The translations under genes and the position numbers were made by a program. This document shows positions 49,051-57,754 of a stretch of DNA of 59,045 nucleotides, in pieces; positions within the stretch are counted from its first letter, which is position 1, and the number at the start of each line of letters is the position of its first letter. The notes beneath the pieces were generated by a model. That model was given only the letters and a program-made list of their open reading frames with translations, ran no database searches and was not told the DNA's origin. The DNA comes from JAAZNO01 sp012798275 (GTDB lineage Bacteria > Chloroflexota > Anaerolineae > B4-G1 > SLSP01), in contig DAOPQD010000010.1 in the NCBI GenBank assembly GCA_035347995.1, positions 1-59,045 of the forward strand. The letters are read 5' to 3'.

Positions 49051-49683
49051 TCACCGCGCACGGACGCGAATGCCGTCGAGCATCATGCTCACCAGCTCCT
49101 CGGCGAGGGTGCGACGCTCCTCAGCCGTCGGCGGCGGGGTGATGCCGCGCAGCGCCGGAATCACCGCGGCAGTGAACATGCCCATCAGCATGTGCGAAGC
49201 CAACGCCGGATCCACGGGACGGTAGGCCCCCGCGACGACCTTGTCCTTGATGAACCCTTGAATGCGCCGATCGAGTTGCTCCAGCCGCTCCATAACGGAA
49301 TTCTGCAAGATCATGTCATCCAGCCAGGCTTCCGTCATCAACGTGCGGACAAAAGCCAATCGGGAGACCACCAGATCGAACAGCGTCGCCACCACCTCGA
49401 CAATGTCGGCCGGTGCTTCCAGGGCGCCGCTGCGGTCGAACACCGTCTGGATGGCCGATTGGGTCTCGTTAACGACGGCGAGCAGGATCTCCCGTTTGCC
49501 GCCGAAGTAGTTGTAGAGCGTCCCTTCTGCTACATCCGCCGCCTCGGCGATCTCCTTCGTGGTCGTGTGCATGTAGCCCTTCTCCGCGAACAGGCGCACC
49601 GCCGCCGCCATGATTTCCTGACGTCGCCGTTCGATCCGCCGTTGTTGCCGCGCTCGCCGCGCGCTATCCCCAGTTTTTATCAT
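49051..49683 (-). CDS. TetR/AcrR family regulator of the exporter
   Basis: About 210 residues. The N-terminal HTH (EIMAAAVRLFAEKGYMHTTTKEIAEAADVAEGTLYNYFGGK) is clear; the C-terminal helical domain should bind a ligand. I prefer ATG 49683 over TTG 49698. Promoter and operator at 49711-49765 make autoregulation very likely. It heads the locus of two permeases, two ATPases and two HlyD adaptors and probably controls it, like CecR (YbiH) with YbhGFSR in E. coli. Confidence 0.92.
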   Translation of the reverse strand: MIKTGDSARRARQQRRIERRRQEIMAAAVRLFAEKGYMHTTTKEIAEAADVAEGTLYNYFGGKREILLAVVNETQSAIQTVFDRSGALEAPADIVEVVATLFDLVVSRLAFVRTLMTEAWLDDMILQNSVMERLEQLDRRIQGFIKDKVVAGAYRPVDPALASHMLMGMFTAAVIPALRGITPPPTAEERRTLAEELVSMMLDGIRVRAR

Positions 49684-49710
49684 TCTCCAGCCTTGCAAGA
49701 GTGACTAAAA

Positions 49711-49765
49711 ATGAGCCCCTGCTCATTTTATGAGCAGATTATACAATTATCCCGGCGACTGTCAA
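49711..49765 (-). promoter_or_regulatory. Consensus promoter with overlapping TetR operator
   Basis: On the minus strand: TTGACA (49765-49760), 16-nt spacer, TATAAT (49743-49738). At the start site lies TGCTCAT-TTT-ATGAGCA (49720-49736), and a third half-site ATGAGC sits at 49711-49716. The palindrome blocks the start site, so repressor binding should shut the promoter. Confidence 0.85.
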
Positions 49766-49848
49766 GCGCCGCGAGACGCCCTCGCGCTTTTGACAAGGGT
49801 GACACCGACCGATCAGGAATCGGCTGCAAGTGCAGGGCGTGCAGGCAC

Positions 49849-49877
49849 TTCACTTTCACAGCACTTTCGGGTATACT
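49849..49877 (+). promoter_or_regulatory. Promoter of the cyclase-AAA-TPR gene
   Basis: TTCACT (49849-49854), 17-nt spacer, TATACT (49872-49877). Leader about 50 nt. Confidence 0.55.
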
Positions 49878-49933
49878 TAAACACAAGGATGTGGGTCGGC
49901 GGCATAGTCAAAGAAGGGGCCGTGTGATCAAAA

Positions 49934-52900
49934 ATGGAACCACAAGACCGCGAGAGTGAAATGATCCAGGAAGCGATTCTCGCGTTGGAGCAACAACGGG
50001 CAACGCTGGGCGCTGCCACCGTCGAAGCCGCCGTGCTGGCGCTGCGCGAGAAGCTCAGCCGCTTGCGGGAACCCCTACCGGCGACCGACAAGCGCAAACA
50101 GGTCACCGTGCTGTTCGCCGACGTCACCGACTTTACCCGGCTCTCGGAGAGCCTCGACGCCGAGGAAATCACCGAGCTGCTCAACCTCCTCTGGCAGCGG
50201 ATTGACCGGATCATCCTGCAACGGGGCGGGCGCATTGACAAACACATGGGCGACGCCGTCATGGCGTTCTGGGGCGCCGATCGGGCGCGTGAGGACGACG
50301 CCGAACAGGCCGTCCGCGCCGCGTTGGAAATCAAGGCCGCCGTCCAGGAGCTGCGCCCGCACCTCAAGACGCCGATTCCGCTGAACCTGAGCATCGGCAT
50401 CAGCACGGGCCCGGTCGTCCTGGGAACCCTGAGCACCACCAGGGAGTACACCGCCATCGGTTCCACCGTCAACCTGGCGTACCGGTTGGAGGGCGTCGCG
50501 CCGGCCGGCGGCATCCTCATCTCCCACAGCACCTACCAGCACGTGCGGGGTCTGTTCCAATGCCACGCCCTGCCGCCGCTCGAGCTCAAAGGCTTCGCGG
50601 AGCCGGTGCCGGCCTATCAAGTCTTCGAGACACCCTCCCAGACCCAGCAATACGAAGCACGCGGCATCGAGGGCATCACGCCGCGCATGATCGGACGGCA
50701 GGCAGAGCTGCAACAGCTCCAGGCGGCCTACCACGCCACGCTGGATGAGCAGCGCGCGCGCGTCATAGCCATCACCGGCGAGGCCGGCATCGGGAAATCG
50801 CGCCTGGTGCAGGAATTCGAGCAGTGGGCCGCAGAGCTCCCTTCGCCGCCGCTGTTCCTCAAGGGACGCGCGCGCCAGGAAACGCAACCGCTGCCCTACG
50901 CCCTCCTGCGCAACATGTTGAGCCGCCGCTTCAGCATCTACGAAAACGACCGCCCGGCAACCGTGAGGAGCAAACTGGAACAGGGGCTCGGCGAATTCCA
51001 GCCAGACCCCGCACTCGCCGTCCAGCAGGCGCACTACATCGGCGGACTGCTGGGCTTTAGCATCGGCGAGAGCCCCTACCTCGAGAGACTGACCAACGAC
51101 CCGCCCCAGCTGTACCATCGAGCCACGCAGGCGCTGCTGGAATTGCTCCAGGCTCATGGCCGCCGCGGCGCCCTGCTGCTGGTGCTCGAGGACCTGCATT
51201 GGGCCGATAGCAGCTCGCTGCAACTGCTGCATCGCCTCATCCCCGCCCTGGCGGAAACGCCGACGTTCATCCTCAGCGTCGTGCGCACCAATGGGGAACA
51301 CGAGGCCTTTCCCCTACAACTCACGAGCGTGCCCGTGCAACAGCTGCCGCTCAGGCCGCTCGATGAGCAGGAAAGTCAACGCCTCATCGCCGCCATTCTG
51401 ATCAACATGCCCGCCGTCCCGCCCGCCCTCGCCGACCTGATCATCAGCAAGGCGCAGGGCAACCCCTTCTACATCGAGGAATTGATCCAGGGCCTCATCG
51501 AAGCCCGCATCATCCTCAGGAATGCCCCCTATTGGGAAATAGACCGCGCGCGCCTGATCAGCCTGGACGTCCCCCAAACGCTCACCGGCCTGCTGCAGGC
51601 CCGTTTTGACGCCTTGCCCAGGCCCATGCAGAACGTCCTCCAACGCGCCGCCGTCATCGGGCCGCAGTTCTGGACCGCGGCCGTAGAAGCGCTCGCCGCA
51701 GAGGATGACGAGGGCGCGCGGGTAGACTGCGGTGAACAGTTGGAGCTGCTGATCCAGCGCGGCCTTCTCGTGCGGCACACTTCCTCGACATTTGTCGGCA
51801 CCCAGGAATACGCCTTCCGCCACCCGCTGATGCACGAAGTGGTCTATCGCGGCACGCTAAACCGCCTGCGCCGGGTCTACCATGCGCGCGCCGCGCGTTG
51901 GCTCAGCTCCCACAGCGAGGAACGCGCGGGAGAGCTCACCGGCCTGATCGCCGAACATCTGCTGAATGCCGATCTGCGGACCGAGGCCGTCGCGGCCTTG
52001 CTCCAGGCCGGCCAGCAAGCGGCAGCGCGCTTTGCCAATGAACAAGCGCTGGGATATTTCATCCGCGCGCTCGCCCTCACCGACGAGGCCGACCTCGCCC
52101 AACGCTATGCGCTGCACCTGGAACTGGAGGCCGTGTACGAAATCACCAGCGACAGCCGGGCCCAACAACAGACCCTGACGACGCTGGAGACCCTCGCCGA
52201 AGCGCTGGACGATGACCGCTGCCGGCTCGAAGTGTCCCTCCGCCAGGCGGTCTTCGCCACAGCTACCAGCGATTATCCGGCCGCCATCACCGCCGCCCGT
52301 CACGCCATCATGCTCGCGCGGGCGCTCGCCCTGCCCTGTCAGGAGGCGGAAGGATACCTGCGATGGGGAAGTGCTCTCCTCCGCCAGGGAAACTATCCCC
52401 AGGCGCAACAACAGCTCGAACATGCCTACGCCATGCTGGAAGCGCTGGATGAACGTTCGATCGAATGTGGCGAAGCGACGGCTCACCAGAAGCAGAGAGG
52501 ACTGGCGGATACTCTCCGCGCCTTAGGCACCGTGTACTGGTATCAGGGGCAGTACCCCGAGGCGCGTACCTGCTATGAAACCGCGATGCGCTACTATCGG
52601 GAGCTGCATTACACCCGTGGCGAAGCCCACTGCCTGAACAACCTGGGAGTGCTCGTCAGCGACAGCCACCCGGAGGAAGCCCTGGCGTTCCATCAGCAAG
52701 CGCTGGTCAAATATCGCGAGATCGGCAACCGGTCAGGCGAGGCTCGAGCATTGAGCAACATCGCCTTCCTCCTGGTAACACGCGGGGATCTGGACACCGC
52801 GCGCACGGCATATTTGCAAACGCTGGAGCTCCGCCGCGCCGCCAAAGATTGGGCGGGCGAGACGGTCGTTCTCAGCAATCTGGGGGAGATCGCGCTCATG

Positions 52901-53677
52901 CAAGGACGTTACGAAGAAGCGCGCGCTTTTTTCGAGCAAAGCCGGCAGATCAACCACGAAATCGGCAATCGTCAGGGTGAGGGCGGCAACCTGGGCAACC
53001 TGGGGGCCACGGCTTTCTGGCGCGGGGACTACGCCACGGCCCGGCAGCTGCTGGAACAGGCGCTGGCCAGTTCCAATGAGTTGGGCCTCCGTCGCGCCGA
53101 ATGCGACAATCTCCTGGTGCTCTGTCAGCTCTTCCACGAGACCGGCGACCTGGCGTCGGCCCGCGCACGCGGCGAGGAAGCGCTTCGCCTCACGCGAGAA
53201 GTGGGATATCGCTACACCGAAGCCGCCGTGCTGAGCGAGCTCGGCTACATCTCCTATGAAGAGAGAAACCTGGAAGCAGCACGCGCGGCGTTCCAGGAAG
53301 CGCTCGACATTCAACGACAGATCGGCCAATATCACCTGACGCTGGACAGCCGTGCGGCTCTGGCGCTGCTGGCGTTGGAACAGGAGCGCTCCCCCGAGGC
53401 CCTGACGGCCGTGCGGCAAGAGGTAGAGGATATCTGGGAAGTCCTGAAAAGCCAGCAGCTCGCTGCCGTCGCCCAGGCCCCGCGCATCTATCTCACGTGC
53501 CATCGGCTGTTGGAAGCCCTCGGAGATGAGCGCGCGGAGACGCCGCTCGAACAGGCCTATCAGCTGCTCCAGGACCGCGCAGCCGGCCTGCCCGATGCGG
53601 CCGAGAGACAACTTTTTCTGCGAGCCGGGCGCACCAACCGCGCTATCGTTGCCGCCTGGCGCGCCAAACATCTATGA
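49934..53677 (+). CDS. Class III adenylyl cyclase-AAA ATPase-TPR protein
   Basis: A 1247-residue signalling protein. Residues about 55-235 form a class III cyclase domain: FADVTDFTRLSE and KHMGDAVMAFWG supply the metal aspartates and the Lys, and EYTAIGSTVNLAYRLE has Thr at the purine-specifying position plus the transition-state Asn and Arg, which fits an adenylyl cyclase. An AAA_16 ATPase follows (Walker A GEAGIGKS near 282, Walker B LLLVLEDLHWADSS). From about 680 the chain is TPR repeats (QGQYPEARTCYETAM, LNNLGVLVSDSH). It is the first gene of a three-gene unit. Confidence 0.9.
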   Translation: MEPQDRESEMIQEAILALEQQRATLGAATVEAAVLALREKLSRLREPLPATDKRKQVTVLFADVTDFTRLSESLDAEEITELLNLLWQRIDRIILQRGGRIDKHMGDAVMAFWGADRAREDDAEQAVRAALEIKAAVQELRPHLKTPIPLNLSIGISTGPVVLGTLSTTREYTAIGSTVNLAYRLEGVAPAGGILISHSTYQHVRGLFQCHALPPLELKGFAEPVPAYQVFETPSQTQQYEARGIEGITPRMIGRQAELQQLQAAYHATLDEQRARVIAITGEAGIGKSRLVQEFEQWAAELPSPPLFLKGRARQETQPLPYALLRNMLSRRFSIYENDRPATVRSKLEQGLGEFQPDPALAVQQAHYIGGLLGFSIGESPYLERLTNDPPQLYHRATQALLELLQAHGRRGALLLVLEDLHWADSSSLQLLHRLIPALAETPTFILSVVRTNGEHEAFPLQLTSVPVQQLPLRPLDEQESQRLIAAILINMPAVPPALADLIISKAQGNPFYIEELIQGLIEARIILRNAPYWEIDRARLISLDVPQTLTGLLQARFDALPRPMQNVLQRAAVIGPQFWTAAVEALAAEDDEGARVDCGEQLELLIQRGLLVRHTSSTFVGTQEYAFRHPLMHEVVYRGTLNRLRRVYHARAARWLSSHSEERAGELTGLIAEHLLNADLRTEAVAALLQAGQQAAARFANEQALGYFIRALALTDEADLAQRYALHLELEAVYEITSDSRAQQQTLTTLETLAEALDDDRCRLEVSLRQAVFATATSDYPAAITAARHAIMLARALALPCQEAEGYLRWGSALLRQGNYPQAQQQLEHAYAMLEALDERSIECGEATAHQKQRGLADTLRALGTVYWYQGQYPEARTCYETAMRYYRELHYTRGEAHCLNNLGVLVSDSHPEEALAFHQQALVKYREIGNRSGEARALSNIAFLLVTRGDLDTARTAYLQTLELRRAAKDWAGETVVLSNLGEIALMQGRYEEARAFFEQSRQINHEIGNRQGEGGNLGNLGATAFWRGDYATARQLLEQALASSNELGLRRAECDNLLVLCQLFHETGDLASARARGEEALRLTREVGYRYTEAAVLSELGYISYEERNLEAARAAFQEALDIQRQIGQYHLTLDSRAALALLALEQERSPEALTAVRQEVEDIWEVLKSQQLAAVAQAPRIYLTCHRLLEALGDERAETPLEQAYQLLQDRAAGLPDAAERQLFLRAGRTNRAIVAAWRAKHL

Positions 53678-53690
53678 GAAGGAGAGTTAC

Positions 53691-54032
53691 ATGGAACTGA
53701 TCACGTACATCATCGCTGCCGTGCTGGCCTTTTTTGGCCTCATGTTCGTCGTCGGGATGGAGGGCGAGGTCATCCGTCTGGTCATCGGGCTGATCCTGAT
53801 GGCCGGCGCTGGGGTGATGATCTACCTCACCAAAGTGCGCCCAAGGCACCAGGAAACGACCGTCATCCAGAAGATTGACCTCAGCGGCGACGTCTCGCTG
53901 GAACAGATGCGCTGCCGTTCGTGCAACGGCGCGCTGAGCCAAGACGCCCTCGAGGTGCGGGCCGGCGCCATCTTCGTCCATTGCCCCTACTGCGGCACCA
54001 CCTACCAGATCGAAGAAGCGCCCAAATGGTAA
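53691..54032 (+). CDS. Small membrane protein with C-terminal zinc ribbon
   Basis: A 113-residue protein: two hydrophobic segments (about 4-22 and 27-46), a short linker, and a zinc ribbon with CRSC and CPYC Cys pairs (about 73-100). The ATG at 53691 has AAGGAG 6 nt upstream. It is between the cyclase gene (13 bp) and the radical SAM gene (1 bp), so it is probably co-transcribed with both. Not a recognised family. Confidence 0.72.
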   Translation: MELITYIIAAVLAFFGLMFVVGMEGEVIRLVIGLILMAGAGVMIYLTKVRPRHQETTVIQKIDLSGDVSLEQMRCRSCNGALSQDALEVRAGAIFVHCPYCGTTYQIEEAPKW

Positions 54033-54033
54033 G

Positions 54034-55491
54034 ATGACGCTCAAAGAGCTGTTCACCCCACCTGCCCCGCCCGCGCCGGGACTCTACACCTACCGTCTCG
54101 ACCTCCCCGGCGGCAAGCGGCGGCTGCATCTGCGCGTCGAAGCCGACGGCGCCGGCGCGCTCTTCGTGGATGTGAACGAGGTCATTCATCTCAACGCCAC
54201 CGCCGCCGAGATCGCCTGGCTGGCCCTTGAAGGAGCGCCGCCGGAACGCGCGCAGCGCCTCCTCTGGCGCCGCTACGGCAACACCACGCGCGCCCAACGC
54301 AACGCCGCGATTGGACGCATCTACCTGCTCATCGCCCGGCTGAAGCAGCCGGAGCCGGGCTGCCCCACCTGCGCCATCGCCGATTGGGTGGACTTCAAGC
54401 CGGTGTTCAGCACGTCGGTCAACGCGCCCTTCAAGGCCGACCTGGCGCTCACCTACGCCTGCAACAACGCCTGCGCCCACTGCTACAACGAGGAAGGGCG
54501 CTTCGGCATGGCGTCGCTCGACCTGGAAGCGTGGCAGCGCGTGCTCGACAAACTGGCGGCGCTCGGCGTCCCGCACGTCATCCTCACCGGCGGCGAGCCG
54601 ACGCTGCACCCCGATCTCCTGCCCCTCATCCGTCACGCCGAGGGATTGGGGCTGATGGTGGGGATGAACACCAACGGGCGCCGGCTGGCCCAGCGTCCCT
54701 TCGCCGAGGCGCTGGCCGAAGCGGGGCTCGATCACGTCCAGGTGACGCTGGAATCGAGCCGCGCCGAAGTGCACAATGCCATGGTGGGCGCCGCGGCCTT
54801 CGAGCAGACGGTCGCCGGCATCCAAAACGCCCTGGCGAGCGGCCTCCACACCCTCACCAACACGACGCTCACGGCCGCCAATCGGGATCACGCGCTGGAG
54901 CTCGTGGACTTCGTCTACGAGCTGGGCCTGCGCACGTTCGCCATGAACGGGATGATCTACGCGGGGGGCGGCGCTGTCGCGCCGGAGGCGATTCCCAGCG
55001 AGGAGCTGGCGGCGCTCCTGGCGGCCGTGCGGGATCGCGCCGCCGCGCTGGGGATGCGCTTTCTGTGGTACACCGTCACCGATTACTGCCGGCTCTCGCC
55101 GCTCGAGCTGGAGCTCGATCCCAAGCGCTGCAACGCGGCGGAGTACTCCATCTGCATCGAGCCAAACGGGGATGTGCTGCCGTGCCAATCGTACTACGTC
55201 GCGGCGGGGAATATCCTCAACGATCCATGGGACGCCATCTGGAACAGCGCCCTTTTCCGCAGCTTCCGCGACCGGGAGACAGCTCCTCTCGCCGCCGGCT
55301 TGCCGGAAGCCTGTTGGGATTGCCCCGATCTGCCCGTGTGCGGCGGCGGCTGCCGCCTGGAACACGAGCGGCAGAACGCGCCCCTTGCGCCAGAACGCGG
55401 CTGCGGACGCGGCGGAGCGCCGGTGGCAGCCCCTTCGACCGTCAGCCCGGCACGGTTCCCCGCGCCAGGAACACCCGCAGACCCCCGTTGA
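54034..55491 (+). CDS. Radical SAM/SPASM maturase with N-terminal PqqD-like domain
   Basis: A 485-residue protein. Residues about 25-105 look like a PqqD/RRE peptide-binding domain (VDVNEVIHLNATAAEIAWLAL). The radical SAM motif CNNACAHC (Cys143, Cys147, Cys150) follows, with TGGEPTLHPDL. The C-terminal SPASM domain has CIEPNGDVLPC and CWDCPDLPVCGGGC for two auxiliary clusters. These enzymes modify ribosomal peptides; no precursor peptide is seen. The last 50 nt overlap the convergent methyltransferase gene. Confidence 0.88.
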   Translation: MTLKELFTPPAPPAPGLYTYRLDLPGGKRRLHLRVEADGAGALFVDVNEVIHLNATAAEIAWLALEGAPPERAQRLLWRRYGNTTRAQRNAAIGRIYLLIARLKQPEPGCPTCAIADWVDFKPVFSTSVNAPFKADLALTYACNNACAHCYNEEGRFGMASLDLEAWQRVLDKLAALGVPHVILTGGEPTLHPDLLPLIRHAEGLGLMVGMNTNGRRLAQRPFAEALAEAGLDHVQVTLESSRAEVHNAMVGAAAFEQTVAGIQNALASGLHTLTNTTLTAANRDHALELVDFVYELGLRTFAMNGMIYAGGGAVAPEAIPSEELAALLAAVRDRAAALGMRFLWYTVTDYCRLSPLELELDPKRCNAAEYSICIEPNGDVLPCQSYYVAAGNILNDPWDAIWNSALFRSFRDRETAPLAAGLPEACWDCPDLPVCGGGCRLEHERQNAPLAPERGCGRGGAPVAAPSTVSPARFPAPGTPADPR

Positions 55492-56581
55492 CCCACGCGC
55501 GTGACGTATCCAGCGGCAGCCGGGTCTGCTGCAGGAGCGGCAGGCTGCTGCAGAGGAGCGCCACCTGCCAGCCAGGACAACGCAGCCGCAAGACGTTCCC
55601 CAACTGCGCATAGAGATTGCGCAAATCCTTGTCGGCGCTCACCCGCACGCCGTAAGGCGGATTGGTCACCACCCAGCCCGGCCCCGGCGGCGGCGTGATG
55701 GCCGAGACAGCCTGACACGCGAAGGTGAGCGCCTCGGCGACGCCCGCGCGCGCGGCGTTGGCTTCGGCGGCGCGAATCGCCCCCGCGTCCCGATCCGACG
55801 CCAGCAGCGGCGGGAGCGTCTCCCGTTCCGCCGCACGCGCCGCAGCCAGCTCCTCCTCCCACACGTCCGCGGCAAAGCCGGGCCACTCCATGAAAGCAAA
55901 GCGCCGCGCGGCGCCCGGCGCGCGCCGGCGCGCCAGCCACGCCGCCTCGATGGGAATCGTCCCCGAGCCGCAGAAGGGATCGAGTAGCGGCGCGGTCCCC
56001 TCCCAGCCTGAAGCCAACAGCATCGCCGCCGCCAGCGTCTCCCGGAGGGGCGCCTTCGCCGTCGCCAGGCGATAGCCCCGGCGGTGCAGCAGCGCCCCCG
56101 AAGAATCCACGCTCACCGTACACAAGTCATCGAGCAGGCGCACCAGCACCAATTGCGGCGGCGCGTCCGCCGACTCCTCATCCTGGTCCACAAACGTTGC
56201 CGGCGCGCCCAACCGCTCGCCGATAGCGCTCACGATCCGCTCCGCCACGGCATCGGAGTGATACAGCTTCGATTGGTGACAGGTCACCCGCACCGTCACG
56301 GGCTGTCCCGACCGCAAGTACTGTTCCCACGGCAGGCGTCCCGCCTTCTTGTGCAGTTCGGAGAACGCCGCCGCGTAGAATTCACCCAGCCGCACGAGGA
56401 CGCGATTCGCCGTGCGCAGGTGCAGGTTGAGGCGATAGAGATCTCGCAGCGGGCCGAGAAATTCCAGGCCGCCGACGGTCGGATGTCCCACCCGCTTGCC
56501 TGCCAGGCCCAAAGCGCGCATCTCCCCGGCGGTGAGGGCCTCCACCCCGGGCACCGTGACGACAAAAATGTGATAGTCCAT
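55442..56581 (-). CDS. THUMP-domain class I RNA methyltransferase (RlmL/Trm14-like)
   Basis: A 379-residue methyltransferase. A THUMP-type RNA-binding N-terminal half (about 1-160; LHLRTANRVLVRLGEF) is followed by a Rossmann methyltransferase with LLDPFCGSGTIPIEAAWLA (SAM site near 197) and the NPPYGVR catalytic motif near 309, typical of N2-guanine methylation of rRNA or tRNA. It is 12 bp downstream of the PfkB gene. Confidence 0.9.
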   Translation of the reverse strand: MDYHIFVVTVPGVEALTAGEMRALGLAGKRVGHPTVGGLEFLGPLRDLYRLNLHLRTANRVLVRLGEFYAAAFSELHKKAGRLPWEQYLRSGQPVTVRVTCHQSKLYHSDAVAERIVSAIGERLGAPATFVDQDEESADAPPQLVLVRLLDDLCTVSVDSSGALLHRRGYRLATAKAPLRETLAAAMLLASGWEGTAPLLDPFCGSGTIPIEAAWLARRRAPGAARRFAFMEWPGFAADVWEEELAAARAAERETLPPLLASDRDAGAIRAAEANAARAGVAEALTFACQAVSAITPPPGPGWVVTNPPYGVRVSADKDLRNLYAQLGNVLRLRCPGWQVALLCSSLPLLQQTRLPLDTSRAWVNGGLRVFLARGTVPG

Positions 56582-56593
56582 CCGCCCTCTCCG

Positions 56594-57754
56594 CTACTCG
56601 CGGTCCACGCCGCCCTCTGCCGGCCCGTACCACACCCCATCCGCGCCGCACTGCCAGCCGGGGATGGCGATCTCCAACGGGTACTGCGCCCATCCTGCCG
56701 CCATCCGCGCCCGAACGACTTCCCAGGGAGGAATGTCATCGGCATTGCGGGGACTTTCGACGTTGAAGGCGCCCACCGCCGCCGCGCTCAGGGTCGCCTG
56801 CTCCGGCCCCAGGCCGCACAGCAAGCCGGTAAGAAAACCCGCGATAGCGCAATCGCCAGCGCCGGTCGTGCCTATCACGGGGACGCGAAACGCCGGGACG
56901 CGCAGTTCTCGCCCCACCCAGGCCGGTCCCAGGGCCGGCAATCGCACCGGATCAGCAGTCGTGCGCAGGTACAGGCCCGCCGCCCCCAATTTGATCGCCA
57001 CGACGGCGACGCCCAGGTTGAGGATGCGACCGGCGAGAGCGTGCAGGAGGACCTCGTCAGGCCGCGTCACGCCCGATAGGAAATGGGGGCGGTCGAAGAG
57101 AAACAGCGCCTCGTCGAGGTTGGGAATGAAGACATCCACATGAGGCAGCACCCGCGCGCACCAGGCGTCCCAATCCACGCGGCCTGCCTCGGAGTCGGGA
57201 TCGGGGCGCACCACGTCGAGCGAGGTCAGCAGCCCGGCGGCCCGGGCGCGCTGCAGCAACGTCGCCGCCGCGATGCCGCCATCGCTGTAAAAGCCCCGCA
57301 TAATGGAAGGATAACCAAAGTGCAGCAGCGCCATGCCCTCAAAGGCCTCGGCGGGTACATCCGCTGCGGTAAACGTGGCGTTGGGTCCCTCCCAGTGAAT
57401 GAAGAGGCGCGGCACACCCGGCGGCTCAATGACCACGGTGTAAGAAGTCGCCGTGTGCGGATCTACGATCATGGCGTCGGCGAGCGCCGGCCCTTGCGCG
57501 CGCAGCAGATCAAGGATGATAGCGCCAAAGCGGTCAGCGCCGATTTTGGCGCTGAGGCGCACCGGCGTTCCCAGGCGATGCAAGGCCAGCCCCGTGTTGG
57601 CGACAGCGCCGCCGGTCGTCACCGTCGCAGGGCCGACGTTGATCAAGTGTCCCGGCTCCAGCGTCCCCCCCGTTTCCATCGCGGGGATGATATCGAGGCA
57701 GATGTGTCCCGCGACAACAATGCCCCCTCCAGCCACTTCACGTTCAAAAATCAT
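56594..57754 (-). CDS. PfkB-family carbohydrate kinase
   Basis: A 386-residue sugar kinase. An N-terminal GGAVANTGLALHRLGTPVRL (PfkB signature 1) and a C-terminal GTTGAGDCAIAGFLTGLLCG (signature 2, with catalytic Asp) are intact, and FIPNLDEALFL lies between. It phosphorylates a sugar or nucleoside; the identity is unclear. The ATG overlaps the stop of the aldolase gene by 4 nt, so the two likely act in one pathway. Confidence 0.92.
   Translation of the reverse strand: MIFEREVAGGGIVVAGHICLDIIPAMETGGTLEPGHLINVGPATVTTGGAVANTGLALHRLGTPVRLSAKIGADRFGAIILDLLRAQGPALADAMIVDPHTATSYTVVIEPPGVPRLFIHWEGPNATFTAADVPAEAFEGMALLHFGYPSIMRGFYSDGGIAAATLLQRARAAGLLTSLDVVRPDPDSEAGRVDWDAWCARVLPHVDVFIPNLDEALFLFDRPHFLSGVTRPDEVLLHALAGRILNLGVAVVAIKLGAAGLYLRTTADPVRLPALGPAWVGRELRVPAFRVPVIGTTGAGDCAIAGFLTGLLCGLGPEQATLSAAAVGAFNVESPRNADDIPPWEVVRARMAAGWAQYPLEIAIPGWQCGADGVWYGPAEGGVDRE

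Noticed and set aside
53881..55611. A 576-codon minus-strand frame across the radical SAM gene
   Set aside because: Antisense shadow of the PqqD-radical SAM-SPASM gene.
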